Notes: generated by a model from the letters alone, not told the origin. Positions 12,001 to 27,000 are shown, counted from the first letter of the stretch. The stretch is 64,000 bases of DNA from Posidonia oceanica (GCA_037176725.1 JAZBRS010000037.1:11860001-11924000); one strand, 5' to 3'. Numbers and translations are program-made.

Positions 12001-15000
12001 AGTAAAGGGAGCAGTGATCAAGCCATCTAAAAACTGATAAACTATCTTAATGTGTTTTGTCTTTTCATGAAACATAGGATTGTTGGTTATACAGATAGTG
12101 GCCTGGTTGTTACAGAATGTAGGCATGGACCTCTTAATGGAAAGGCCAATCTTAGTTAGAAAGGATCTAATTCATATAATTTCGTATGCTGTATATGTCA
12201 TAGCTCTATACTCTGCCTCAACATTGGACTGGGATACAATATTTTGCGTTTTGCTTCTCCAAGTGACTAAGTTGCTTCCTACAAACGTGTAATATCTAGA
12301 AGTGGACTTCCTGTCTCCCTGATCTCCTGCATAACCTTAATCTGAATAACTAGTGACATCGAGATGACCATGATGTCTATGATGTAGGTCTTTACTAGGA
12401 GCATTCTTCAAGTAGAACAAAATTTGTAGAAACATCTTCCAATGTACCTCTCTTGGTTGATGCATGAACTGATTGACTAATCCAACTGTAAAAGTAATGT
12501 TTGGACAAGTCATAGTAAGATAGATTAGTTTCCCAACAAGTCGCCTGTAGTATCCTGCATTCTCATGAGTCTTAGAAGATGTGTCCCACAAGTCTAAAGC
12601 TAGAATCAACAGGAGAGCTAAAAGGTTTGCATCCATGCATGCCTTCCTCTGAGACAGACTACTCCATTATTTGCATGGGCAATCTTAATCTCCAAGAAGT
12701 AGCAGGTTCTGCCTAAATTCTTCGTCACAAAGTGTTTCTTGAGGAATTCTTTATTCTCATCAATGTCTGTCTTGTTATTGTTAGTCATTAGAATATCATC
12801 AACATAGATGGCCTGGATGACACAGAATGTAGGTCCTGTCTCAAAAACAAAGAGTGATCAGGGTTGCACTTTCGGAAACCAAACTGCATTGTAACTTACT
12901 AAAATTGTTGAACCAGGCACAGGGTATATATTGCCTTCTTTAATCTGCACACATGTATCTCTTCTTGAGCAATAGACCCAGGAGGTTGTTCCATATATAC
13001 TTCCTCAAGTAGGTCATCATAGAGAAAATCATGTTTTACGTCAAACTAGTATATGGGCAACCTCTGCAATTGCAATAGAGAACAGAGAACAGAGAACAGG
13101 ATCACGATAGAATTCAGATGTGCAACAGGTGAAAAAGTTTCAAAGTAATCGACTCCATATGTCTTTGTGAAACCACAGGCAACCAAACGAGTTTTATATT
13201 TGTTAATGGTGCCGTTCGGTTTGTATTTTACAATGAATATCCAACGGCTACTTACAATCTCAACATCGACCGGTGGAACAACAAGATTCCATGTCCCACG
13301 AAACTATAAGATTGACAACTCCTCATCCATAGCTGTTCTCTACTCAGGAATCTGTGACGCTTCCTAATAATTCGTGGGTGTTTGATACATTAGATGTAAG
13401 TTATCATAGGTAACAAAATGAGATAGTGGATGTGTAGTGGAGCAAGTACTTTTCCTGAGGGTAATAGGTATATCAAGGTCTGAAGGTGTAGTGGCAGTGG
13501 AAATAATAGTGGAAGGAGGAGGAGCTAGACCTGCGAGGAGGTCGGATGATCGATATTAGTAGAGGATGTCTGTACATTCTGCCATGGTGTCTTCTGGAAT
13601 ATACTTGAATAGATTGGACAATAGGAGTTTCAGTAGTATTCAGTGGAACAACAGGAATAGTGAGGGGTAGAGTCATTGAAGGGTTACACGTAGAAGTGGG
13701 AAAAAGAGTGTTCTCAAAGAAGGTTACATTCGCAAAAATATAGTATTTTCTGTGCACCGGATCATAGTTGCAATAACCTTTTTGAGTATGAGAATAACCT
13801 ATAAACATACAACAAATAAACAAAGGGAAAAGTTTGTCTAGATTTGGATGTGTATCACACACAACCAAAACCTTTGAAGGTAGAGGGAAAAGAGATTTCT
13901 GAGGAAATAGAAGACAGTAAGGAATTTACTCATAGATAGACGAAGGCATTTTGTTGATTAGGTGACATGTAGTGAGGACTACATCTTTCTACAACGGTTG
14001 AGGTATCTTTATTAGTGCCATGAGAGTTCTAGTGACATCTAACAGATGGCGATATTTGCGTTCTCAAGGTTTGATGGATAATTCCATGCATTTCATACAA
14101 AAGAGACACATTACGTTGAACATATTGAAGAGTATTATTAATACGAAATAAACACAATAGTTCACAAAATTGAACTTAATATCCACATAATAGTCAATTG
14201 AACATAATAATGAAATCTTACAAATCAAATAAAAATCACATGTATCAAATAAATTACCATATGTATGAAATAAATTGATTCAGCTCATATTTCAACCTTT
14301 CTTTCCTTTTGCTTATCTCCATTAACTACAAAGGAGAACATAATAATGTCAAACATATACATTATTATAAATATATTTATCATTATTGAAATTATAAAAA
14401 AGATAAAGATAAATGAGAGTGTACCTTACATTTCAATTTTTTGAAGTTCTTTAAAATTTTCTTCAAGTTTAAGAGATGTGTCTTTTATCCAATCTTTTGT
14501 ACATATCAAGTATTCTACAAGCTTTGGAGTTAAGGAGCTTCTATATTGATCAAGTATACGGCCATCTATGCTAAATGTTGATTCTGAAGAAACAGTGGAA
14601 ATCGGAATAGCAAAAACATCTCTTGCAATGTGAGAAAGTATCTTATACTTGCTTGAGTTTACTTTCCATCAAGCCAAAATGTCAAAAGAGTCTTGTTCCT
14701 TTTCACAATTTTCACTCATGTACTTATCCAACTCTGATTTGAATTTTATATTCTCTTCCTCTTCTTACTTCTTTCGAAATGTCAATTTCAAAGATTTCAT
14801 GTCATCCTCCTCTTGTTCAGTCATATCCATAGCTTGTGAATCCCCAACTAATGTGGAAGATACATTAACATTTGAATATTTGATATTCTTCATACAAAAC
14901 TCTCAATGTATCCTCCACATATTTCATTAACTCAATAACAGTTTCTTCATTATAAACAGTAGCAAAACAGAATTTAATATACTTCAACTTGAACCGAGGA

Positions 15001-18000
15001 TCCAACAAAACAGCAACTAATAAAAAAAAATTGATTTTTTCAAGTCTTCCCCAATACTTGTTAAATTTTTTTTTCATCTTTCGAGTCATTAAGCATAGAC
15101 TTAGATCATTGCTATTGCACCAATCATTCAAGACTTTTTCAATTTTGAAAATCTCATCAAAGTAACAATTAGATGCGATATGCAAAGATGCAGACAATGT
15201 CTTGGTAACATCAAAGAAACGTTTAAGAAATTTAGTGAGAACCCGTGCATTATTCCAATCTTCAGTAGTTGGAGGTGTTAACTTTAAGTCATTGACAAAG
15301 TGTGTCTCTTCCTCCATCTTTTCAAATGCTTTTTGAAACTTTAAAGCACTTTCCATCATTAGGTAGGTAGAATTCCACCTTGTTGGCACATCAAGACATA
15401 ATGCTGTTTTAGATGTTATTCTTTCTTGTTCCACACATATTTTAAATTGTTTAGCTCTAACAGGAGAACTTCTAACATATCTAACTACACCACGAATAGC
15501 ATTGATTGAAGTTTGCACCTCACTCATGCCATCTTTAATAATCAAGTTTAAAATATGTGCACAACATCTAACATGAAAAAACTTGCCTTCACAAATGAGT
15601 TTGTTTTTTTTTGAAAGATTTTTTTTCAAGTATTCTAAGACAACATCATTAGAAGAAGCATTATCTACTGTTACAGATATAACTTTTTCTATGTCCCAAT
15701 CAAGAAGGCATGATTCAATTGTTTTACCAATCTCTTTATCACTGTGACCAGAACCACAATAAAGCTTTTGATTTTCTTATGAAGCTTCCATTCTTCATCA
15801 ATGAAATGAACTGTAATACACAAGTAAGACATATTTTGTATTGAAGTTCATGTGTTAGTAGTGAGGCAAATTCCTCGAGTAGACCTATTTAAAACTGCTT
15901 TTAACTTTGACTTCTCACTTTCACGAAGGTTCAAGACATCTCTAACAATGGTAGTGCGTGACATAGTATTGAATTGTGGTACAATAGCCATGACATTCCG
16001 AAATCCAACACATTCAGAAAAAAGATAAGGCAATTCTTCCATAGCAATCATTCTAGTAAAAGCATTTCTAGCTTTATCATTATCAAACTTCCAAGAAACT
16101 AATTCTATTTTCCCCGCATCATTAGCATTGAATGCTAATGTTTTTTGCTTCTTGTCTACTTTGTATTTTGAACATACTGTAAGATGCTTTTTTAGACTAG
16201 AAGTGGCAGTTAAAGTAGAAAATTCAAACTTGCAATAATTGCATAATATCTTTTGCAATTTACCAAAGCATCCTTTTCTCGTGTGAAGTGATTCCAAGCC
16301 TCACACTTTTCCTTACTGGTTCTTTTCTTGCATACCTTAGTATCTGAACTAGTTGTGGTCGCTGTCTCCTTTGTGTTCTTTTCTTTTATTTGATTGTTGT
16401 TATTGACACTATTATCTCCAATACTCACCATCTATTATATAAACAAAAATCAAAGTTACAAATTCAGTTAAGTACAGTGTACAGCAACATCAAAGGGCTA
16501 AAATGAATTGGAAAAGATTGTGAAACATTTAGGCAGAAATAAAAGAATGTTAATTTGAATGTTAAAAATCAAAGCCAGAACCAGTAAAAATCAAATCTGA
16601 ATGTACAGCAACATCAAAGCCAGAACCGGTAAGTGGAGTGGATGTTAAAAATTTAGGTAGACATAAAAGAATGTTAATAAACTATCACCAAGTTATGAAA
16701 CAAACTTACCGAAATACTATAAGCAGTTGATGATAGAGATAATAGGAAAGGCCAATATGGTAAAGATTGGAATACTAATTTGAATAATCTTAATGTTGCA
16801 GATACAAAACAACTTTCTTTTTAAACAGTGTCACACATCCAAGTTAAAAAGATTGTACAAAGTTAAGTAGCAACTATTTATTTTTCATTCTTCTAATGAT
16901 GTTGCCTTATTTCTAAACTAAATAGAGTATCATCTATTTTTCATTCTTATTGATGAATCATTCTTATTCTTACCAACTCATTATCAAATAAACCAAAGGA
17001 GACAGCTCATTATCAAATAAACCAAAGGAGATTTCTAAATTGAATAAATTTCTAAATAAAGGTCGCCAAGTACAGTGTACAGCAACATCAAAGGGCCAAA
17101 ATGAATTGGAAAAGATTGCGAAACATTTAGGCAGAAATAAAAGAATGTTAATCTGAATGTTAAAAATCAAATCTGAATGTACAGCAACATCAAAGCCAGA
17201 ACTAGTAAGTGGATGTTAAAAATTTAGGCAGACATAAAAGAATGTTAATAAACTATCACCAAGTTATGAAACAAACTTACAGAAATACCATAGGCAGTTG
17301 ATGATAGAGATAATAGTAAAGGCCAATGTGGTAAAGATTGGAATACTAATTTGAATAATCTTAATGTTGCAGATACAAACACAACTTTCTTTTTAAGCAA
17401 TGTCACACATCCAAGTTAAAAAGATTGTACAAAGTTAAGTAGCAACTATTTATTTTTCATTCTTCTAATGATGTTGCCTTATTTCTAAACTAAATAGAGT
17501 ATCATCTATTTTTCATTCTTATTGATGAATCATTCTTATTCTTACCAACTCATTATCAAATAAACCAAAGGAGACAGCTCATTATCAAATAAACCAAAGG
17601 AGATTTCTAAATTGAATAAATTTCTAAATAAAGGTCGCCAAGTACAGTGTACAGCAACATCAAAGGGCCAAAATGAATTGGAAAAGATTGCGAAACATTT
17701 AGGCAGAAATAAAAGAATGTTAATCTGAATGTTAAAAATCAAATCTGAATGTACAGCAACATCAAAGCCAGAACTAGTAAGTGGATGTTAAAAATTTAGG
17801 CAGACATAAAAGAATGTTAATAAACTATCACCAAGTTATGAAACAAACTTACAGAAATACCATAGGCAGTTGATGATAGAGATAATAGTAAAGGCCAATG
17901 TGGTAAAGATTGGAATACTAATTTGAATAATCTTAATGTTGCAGATACAAACACAACTTTCTTTTTAAACAATGTCACACATCCAAGTTAAAAAGATTGT

Positions 18001-21000
18001 ACAAAGTTAAGTAGCAACTATTTATTTTTCATTCTTCTAATGATGTTGCCTTATTTCTAAACTGAATAGAGTATCATCTATTTTTCATTCTTATTGATGA
18101 ATCATTCTTATTCTTACCAACTCATTATCAAATAAACCAAAGGAGACAGTTCATGATCAAATAAACCAAAGGAGATTTCTAAACTGAATAAATTTCTAAA
18201 TAAAGGTCGCCAAGTACAGTGTACAGCAACATCAAAGGGCCAAAATGAATTGGAAAAAATCTACAAAGCCATCAAGCATTTGTGGACAAGTCAGAACCAG
18301 TAAGTGGATGTTAAAAATTTAGGCAGACATAAAAGAATGTTAATAAACTATCACTAAGTTATGAAACAAACTTACAGAAATACCATAAGCAGCAGATACA
18401 AATGCAACTTTCTTTTTAAACAGTGTCACACATCCAAGTGAAAAAGATTGTAAATAGCATATACATTACCTAAGTTGGTGAGGAAATACTTTCAGACGAT
18501 TCCGTCTTGACGTTATTCTTCAAACCTAAATGAATGAAGACAAAAAATAAGTAAATAGATCGCTGAATCACTGAAGAGTGAAGAGTAGTGAGTGAAGATT
18601 GAATCACTGAAGATCAGTGAAGATAGAAGACTCACCTTGCAATAGATCGGTGGTAGTTGGTCGCTTGGTGGCTGGAGGTTGGAGTGGCGGGAGCTTGGAG
18701 TGAAAAGTTGCTGGAGCCCGGAGTGCGGTGGACCAGATCGACGTGCAGTGGTCGGCTGGTCGCTGGAGGCTGGAGAAGTTGCTGGAGCCCAGAGTGTGGT
18801 GGACCAGATTGACGTGCGGTGGTCGGTTGGTGGCTGGTCGCCTGGAGGCTGGAGCGGCGGGAGCCTGGGCTCTAGAGTGAAAAGTTGCGGGAGCCCAAAG
18901 TGTGGTGGACGAGATCGACGTGCGGTGGTTGGCTGGTCGCTGCCTTGCTGGAGGCCGGAGCGGTGGAGCGGTCGGGGGGACTCGGGAGTGAAAAATGAAA
19001 CTGTGAAGAAACGGATGTAGGATACAGGGATTAGGGATAGGATTTCGACTTTAGAGTTTGGAGGATTGGTCCATTTGAGGAATTGTAAAAGGGTTTTATA
19101 CTGTATTAAATAAAAATTAACGGTGGAGATTTAAAAGTATTAAATGAAGGGTGGAGATGTTAGATGTATATATATATAATAATATATTAATATTTAGATC
19201 GGTTATCGGTTCGGTTCGGTTAACCATACCAAGAACCAAGAATCAAATCACTTAGAATAGTTATAGAATTTGAGAACCGAATCGAACCATTCAACAAATC
19301 AAAACTAAATCGAACTATAAAAAATGGTTCGGTTCGATTCTGATCGAACCGTGTGCATCCTTAGTAGTAATGCGCAACACATGGGAGAAGACAGTGGTCA
19401 AGGAAGGAATAGTATCACTGTGAGGTATGTGACCCTGTGCTTGTGAGGCCAACTCGGGTTTGAGAGCAGGACCACTGCAAGTTCTTCCTGATACTCCCGC
19501 ATGATAGTAGCATAAGGTAGGTATACCTCTAACTCGTCCAGTAGAACACGGATAAAAGTGTACAACTCCTGAATCGACTGGTCGCCTTGCTGCAAGGTAA
19601 ATAACTTATTGTAGAGCTCGATGATGCATGCAATATTCTTCTCATGTGCATAAGTAGCCTTTAGAGTTTCTAATATCTTCTTTGCTGTTGGGAGCATGAC
19701 AACACCCCTAGAGATCTCTGGTTCTATATTGTTCACTAACCATGATACCATAGTTAGAAGCTAACCAATCCTTATATTTTAGGGCCTTGATATTAGGTGG
19801 ATCTTGCGCGATATATGTTTGATCTTCTTATGAGCTCCAAGAAAGACTTGAATGGATTTGGTCCAGATGAGATAGTTCTTTCCATCTAGCTTGATGGATG
19901 TATTGCTGAGATTGCGTAGCAAGACATGACTAGAGGAAGAGGTGGTGGAGGATGCCATAAACTTAGTCTGACGTAGATAGAAGAGTCTGTTTTTCAATCA
20001 TGGAGTTGAAAATAAGGCTCCATAGAGAGTAGTAGAGAGGATGTAGCCTAGAATAGCATCCCACACTGGCGGTAAGGGCTGCAAATGCCATTGAAAGGGA
20101 GAGGAGGGCCATCGGCTACCTGCAATGACGTTGAAGAGAGTGGGGAGCGATGGTGGAGAGAGGGTCGAGAGGCTGGTGACAGTGGTGGCGCTGGTTGCCG
20201 GTGGCGGCATTGCTGCTATGGGTAGCGGCTGCTACTGTTGTGGGCGGCGGCGGCGACGACTAAAGAAGGGGGTGGTGGCGGCGGCTAGGGTTTTTGTTTT
20301 TAGGGTTAGGAAACCTAGTACTCTGGTACCATGTTAGAGGAGAGGAAAATAGAATCATGTTATTACTAATATATATATAGTGGTTTAGGGTATTCACGTA
20401 ACATAAATGGATATCCATATAATCACAGACCACTAAATCACATACTAATGACTCTAACAAAAACAAAACTCTAAGTTCCTTGTAAAGGCGTGCACCTTGA
20501 AGAAGAACACACGAATCCACAAACTCAGTGAACAATTCGATCTCGTCGGGGCATGGATCATAATCGCCGTACAAACCTAGGCCTCTCTCTCTAGCCACGA
20601 CCAAACGTGAACCAAAACCCATAAAATCAGCATGCAAGCTTTTGATCAAGAAAGAAATTCAACCCACAACCCTCAACCTCACTTACCTTTGCACAATGGA
20701 TTCTGCCACCACCAGATGGGTGGAAATTGGTGAGCTCTACAGGCCCCTCAGAGGTTCTCAACGTCGAAGAAAGTGAGGGTTGTTGCTGGTCACTTCTATT
20801 AACACGTGCACCGTCGTAGAAGCTCTGGAACACCTCCCTCTCCACCATTCTCTCTTATAATCTCTCCTTTTCCTGTTTTTCTTTCCTTTCTTCTTCCTTC
20901 TCTTTCTCTCTTGTTGTTGTTGTCTTTACCAAGGGACGAGTTGTCCTTTTATAGCTTCCCTCCACTTAAGTCCAAGGTGTAGGTAGAATAGGGCTCTACA

Positions 21001-24000
21001 TGCAATAGTCTACATGTTACATTACATATACAGTTGTAGTTCAAATATACATTGATTCCACTTCTCACTACACTGACACCCATTTGTTATATTACTCACA
21101 ACACTAAGGAAGCACACACTCTGGCTCGAGTTGGTATCGAACATGCATGTGCGAATATATAGGTACCAAACCAGCATGAAATCATATTAAAGCATGTACG
21201 TAAAGAATGCTGTAGTAAACCCTTAGGTGAGGGTGTGACACCAAGTGTATGCACTATACTTGTGCGAGAGTCTGATTATCATTAATCACATTCAAATCAC
21301 TTTTCTAATGGTCATTAAGATCTAATTAAAGTCAAGATCATCAATTTCCTCAACTAACATTAAGATCCAAACATTCGCATGGAATTCCATCATTGACTAT
21401 AAATTATCATCAAAGTCTTTATTCGTAATTCTCTTTGATCGACCACATATATCAACATGATACCCCTAAGGATATTAATCTATCATACTAAGTTTGCTAC
21501 CCAATAACCCAAAAATACACTAAAATGTGCAAGACACGTGCAGTGCAAAGGTCACTGTTACATCCTACACGTCTTAAAGAAATTTCACCTTCGAAATTAC
21601 GTTTAGGTGATCAGATAGGGGTACCACGAATAGATGTCATCTTCTCGTTTTCAAGTGGCCTCCTTAGCACTATGGTGTTGCCACAACACAAGAATAAGTG
21701 GAATGACCTTGTTCCTCAAAACATGCTCCTTCCGGTCATGGATCTTGATGACATCCTCGATAAAGGATAAATCTTCCTGCAACTCCTCTGGTTGAACTCG
21801 GACCATCAGATATGTATCAACCAAACAGTTCCTCAATATGGTAACGTGAAACATGTTGTGTACTGTAGATAGTTCTGAAGGTAGATTAAGTCTATGTATC
21901 ATCTCACAAATCATCTATGTAATTTGGAATGGGCCAATATAGTGAGAACTCAACTTTTCTCGATTTCTAAATCTCATCACCTCCTTGAATGGTGACACTT
22001 TGAGGAACATGAAGTATCCAACCTCAAACTCTAACGGTCTTCACCTCATGTCAGCGTAACTCTTTTATTGACTTGGTGTAGTTACTAGTCTCTTGTGGAA
22101 CAAGTCCACTTTGTTTGCATATTGCTGTACAATTTTTGGATGAGAAAGTTGCCGTTCACCCACCTTGCTCCAGCAAGTCAGCGATCTATAAGGTCTGCCA
22201 TACGAAGTCTTGTATAGAGCCATCCCAATGTTGGAGTGATAGTTGTAAGCGAATTTGTTAATGAATAGATGGTCTTCCTAACTTCCTTTCAGACCCAAGG
22301 CACAAGTTTTTAACATGTCCTCCAGTGTCTACTGATCATTAGGCTTGGGGTGAAAAGCTGTACTAAGTTCAGCACTGTGCCAAAGGCTTCTTGCTGTGTC
22401 TTCTAGAACCTCGATGTAAATCATAAGTCTCTGTAAACACAATGGACAACTGGACAATCTTTGAAACATATAGCTCAGCCATCTGATGCATAGGAATATT
22501 CACTCGCATCATCAAGAAATAAGCTGACTTCGGCGTTGTTCTTCCTTTTGGTCTTAGGCAAACCAGTCACGAAGTCCTTGATCATGTGTTCCTATTTCCA
22601 CACAAGAATGTCCTAGAGGTTGTAAGGTTATACTTGGTTCTTATGCTTTGCCTTGATCAATTGGTAAGTCATATACTTAGCCACATGCTCACTCACATCC
22701 TTATTCATACCAAGTCATTAGAAATTCCTTTTCAGATCTTGGTATATCTTGGTACTCTTTGGATGAATAGTGCACTTGGACCGATAGACTTCGTCTAATA
22801 GTCTCTGCCTTTATCTCCTTATCCTGAGGCACGTACAAGTGCCAATCATATCTCAACCCTCTATCAGCCTTAATGGAAAAACAAGGCACCTTACCAACCT
22901 CCATCTTCCCTAGAACCTCTAGCACAAAAGGATCCAGTTGTTGAGCAACTACAATCATCCCCACTAATCTAGAGCATATAGACAGATTGGCCACCCATGC
23001 GCCATCTATCTCCCGAGACTATCTCCTGGGTCTACTCTCCACTAGATTCTCCAACATGTGCCACTCTTTAATCATCAAGCTGACCATCACATGGGTATGT
23101 CGACTGAGTGCATCAGTGATCACATTGGCCTTCCTCGGGTGATAGGAGAAGCTGAAATGATAGTCCTTAAGATACTTCATCCACCTCCATTGTCTTGGGT
23201 TTAGGTATTTCTAAGTGAATATGTACTTCAAACTCTTGTGATTTGTAAAGATCTCAAACTGCTCCTTATGGAGATAGTGTTGCCCGATCTTCAATGTGAA
23301 CACCACCGTAACCATCTTTAAATCATGAGTCAAGTAGTTCTTCTTGTGATTCTTCAACTGGCGAGATGCATAAGCTACTACATTGCCATGTTGCATCAGA
23401 ATACAGCCCAATCTAGTTTCATAGGCATTACTATACACTATGAAGCTACCATTTCAAGAAGGTAAGGTCAACATGGGAGCAGAAATTAGACGAGCCTTCA
23501 CTTAGTTGAAGCTCTCTTCGCAGTTCCTCGAACTGGACTCGGTCTTTTTCAACCTTGTCAAAGTCACTGCTATTTTGGAGAAGTTTCTAATGAATCTCTT
23601 GTAATAGCCTGCCAAATTCAAGAAACTCCTCGTTTCAGAAATTGTCTTGGGTCTTACTCAACTGCTCACTACCTTTACCTTGGTATGATCAACCTTGATA
23701 CCCTCTCTAGAGATGTGGCCAAGGAACATTACTTTACTTAGTCAAAACTCACACTTTGAGAACTTAACGTATAACGAGTGTTATCTTAATGTCTCCAGCA
23801 TCGTCTTTAAGTGCAAGCGATGAGTTTCTTTATCAGTAGAGTAAATTAAAACATCATCTACAAACACCACCATAAATTGGTCCAGATATTGTGTGAACAC
23901 CCTATTCATCATATCCATGAACGCGATCGGTGCATTAGTCAAGCCAAAAGATATAACCAAGAACACATAGAGTCCATATTGCATCTTGAATGCAATCTTC

Positions 24001-27000
24001 TGGATATTGGAATCTTGGATCGTTAGTTGGTGATATCCCAATCTCAAATCAATCTTGGAGAAAATTGAGGCAGATTGCAACTGATCGAATAGATCATTAA
24101 TTCGAGACATGGGATACTTATTCTTCACAGTGATCTTGTCTAACATTTGGTAATTTACACACAGTTAGAGTGAATCATCCTTTTTCTAGACGAACAAGAT
24201 AGGCACTCCCTACAGAGATATGCTCGGCCTGATAAAATCCTTGTTTAGCAATGCTTGCAATTGCTCCTTGAGTTCCTTCAGTTTTGTTGGCACCATTTAG
24301 TATGGGGCATTCGAACCCCGACACCAAGTCAATAAAGAACTTAACTTCTCTATATGGTGGTACCCTTGGCAAATTATCAAGAAAGACGTCGATATTCACA
24401 AACAATTACAATATCATGAACACCTATGTAGAAACAATAACGCTTTCCAGGTAGCCCATACAATCACTAGCTAGCGATTTGTAAGCCTTCATCACAGAAA
24501 TTAGGAACTTAGACTTATTATCGTGGTATCCCTGCATTGGTAGAAAACCTTCACCAGAGGTCTTTATATAGTATATACACCCTCTTCTTCACACAGTCAA
24601 TCAAAGCTGACTGCTCAACCAATCAATCGATGCTCAGGATGACATACTCTTGCATGTTGTTGGTATTGAAGTTCATGCCATTCAACACGAGGTTGATCGA
24701 TTGTAGATACTTCCAAGCTAGACTGTGTTCCTCCAGCGACGTTACTACCTTGAGATGTATCGCTAATCTTTGTCGCAAAAGACTTAGAAATAAAGGAGAA
24801 TGAATTCCCTGAATCGAACAACACCTTAGCTATCCTACTTGTCACCAGAAAAGAATATAAAAGGTAAACATACATAACAACTAGAAAAAGCAACAGACTT
24901 AAATTAAATAACCAGTCCAGAATACAGTCAATAAACATTAAAAGGTACATAAAAGGTTACAGACAATAAACATAGAGGGTTACACATAATGCAGTCACCT
25001 ATTACCCTTTACCCTCCCTAACATCACCAGACGGTGATTGAGAAGACACGTCCTCAGGTTGGCTATCGTGGTACATTTTGTGCCTTCTTGGGAGGATCTG
25101 GTCAGTTCCTTTACATGTCTCAGCTTCACGCAGTTGTAACACACCTTGTAACACACCATGGTACATTTTGTACATTTTGTGCCTGCTGTTGATGTAGACA
25201 ACTCTTGGCAAAGTGACCCACCTGGACGCACAGGTAGTAAAGTTTGCCACATTGTGCATCGCCATTGGAGCTTGCTACCACTATCATAGCTGTTGGGTCG
25301 TTCCTTCCTTTTCTTCCCTGAGTTTCGAGAATTGTCGGAGTTCAGTGTACCTGAGAAGGAGAATCGCGATGCAGACGACCTGGCCTTCACTTTTAGATGA
25401 CTATCCTTGTACTTTTTGTACCCGTCCTTAATGCGAGACACCATCTCTACTATCTTGGACACTGTCCGGGATTGGTATGCCATGACTTTCGTCTTCAGTC
25501 TAGGCTGTAGGCCCTCTAGGTATCTCTTGGCCATATGCTTTTCAGAATCAAAAGTTCGCGAAAGCAGCTTCATATGCTGTCACAATCATACTTTCCTGTT
25601 GAAGGCTCTTGAACTACCTACCTAGTCTGTCTTTCTATTGGTCTGGAAAATACTTCTTGTAGAAGACACTCTCGAAGTCCTTCCACTCAAATTTCCGTCA
25701 ACTCAGCTTTGCTTTCGAGCAAAAAAGAGGCTAGTCACACTCATTGCTCCTTTGGGCATACCATGCTCTCCTGAATCTTTCTCATTCTTTGTAGGCAAGC
25801 CTTGCACTCTACTAGTCTGATTCCACCCTTGAACGTAGGTGCATGCAGACGACCTAGCTAGTTTAACCATGGATCGCTTGTCGATCCATTAACACTGTCT
25901 TTTCCGAAGTCATGAGTAATCCCTTCAACAAATTCCTTAACTCTGCCTGCATCTCATGCCACCTGCCAACCTCATTGGTGTCAAAATCCGAAGTAGAGTC
26001 TTTCTCCTTGTCCTTACCTCAATGAGATATGCTACGAGAGAGTCAACCACCAACCACATATTCAAGAAAGACTACTTCGAAAGTGCAAATATGTCATGTC
26101 ACTAAAATCTTGTATGTGCAGCATGGCATATCTGCACCTTCGAAGTAGTCTTTTTCTTGAAGGTTTGGTTGGTGGTTGATTCTCCGGTAGCATGTCTCGT
26201 CAAGGTAAGGGTAAGGAGAAAGGCTCTACTTCGGACTCTAACAACAGTGAAAGTGGCATGGGATGTAAGCAAAGTTAGAGCTTGGTGCAAGGGATCGCTC
26301 ATGCCTTCGGAAAAGACAGTGTTGGTGAGTCGACAGGTGATCCATAGTTGAACCAGTTGGCTAGTCTGCATGCACCTATGTTCAATCAGAGCTTTGGAGT
26401 GCGAGGCCTGCCTACAGAGGATGAGAAAGATTCTGGAGAGCATGGCATGCCAAGAGGAACATTGGGTGCGACTGGCCTCTTTTTGCTGGAAGGTGACGTC
26501 GATTGTGGAGAGCTACTTGATGTTTAAAATTTTTGAGCTCTAAGTTGACGGAAATTGAGTGGAAGGACTTTGAGAGTGTCTTCTACGAGAAGCATTTTCC
26601 TGTGGCGATTCTGACGGCGGTTTCCAGCAGAGATGGCGGTGGCGACTCCGGTAGCATCTCCTGGCGGCGATTCCGACGGCTTTCGGTCATTCCTGTAGCC
26701 TCTTCTTCACTTTTTCTTCTTTCCTTCTTCACTCTCCAAGGTATTTATTGAAATTTCTAATGTTTTTATCATTTGTCCTTGATGTTTTTGTGATTTTTGT
26801 TCATATTATTGACATATGTGTTGATTTAACTATCTTTTGCTCACTTTTATATGATTAATCTTGTGAATTTTAGCTTGTTTAATTTTTTCAAAATTCAGAT
26901 GTCGGTTGTGGTATTTTATGTGATTTCTCCATTTTTTCTTCAATTTGTTGATGTATTGTTTGATTTTGCTCATATTCATTGATTTTGAAGTGATTTTAGA

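Larger units (their letters stand above)
14100..19362 (-). mobile_element. hAT transposon inserted in Copia
   Basis: A minus-strand hAT transposase (16431-14426) sits left of a 572-bp tandem array and a GC-rich 5' region. The right terminus ends with CGAACCGTGTGCATCCTTA at about 19344-19362, whose inverse TAAGGATGCACACGG is a typical plant hAT end. A matching left terminus and an 8-bp target duplication were not found near 14100, so the left limit is estimated from where Copia homology resumes. Confidence 0.7.
11749..20459 (-). mobile_element. Ty1/Copia retrotransposon, decayed, with internal hAT insertion
   Basis: On the minus strand the 5' LTR is 20459-20332 (128 bp, TGTTAGAG to CTCTAACA), with a tRNA-iMet-type primer site TGGTACCAGAG directly after it. 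The 3' LTR is 11885-11749 (137 bp). Both flanks carry AAAAC (11744-11748 and 20460-20464), a 5-bp target duplication. Gag lies at 19997-19398 and integrase/RT/RNase H at about 14095-11893. Protease and the start of integrase are missing where the hAT sits, so a deletion accompanied or followed that insertion. It inserted into a Gypsy LTR. Confidence 0.88.
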
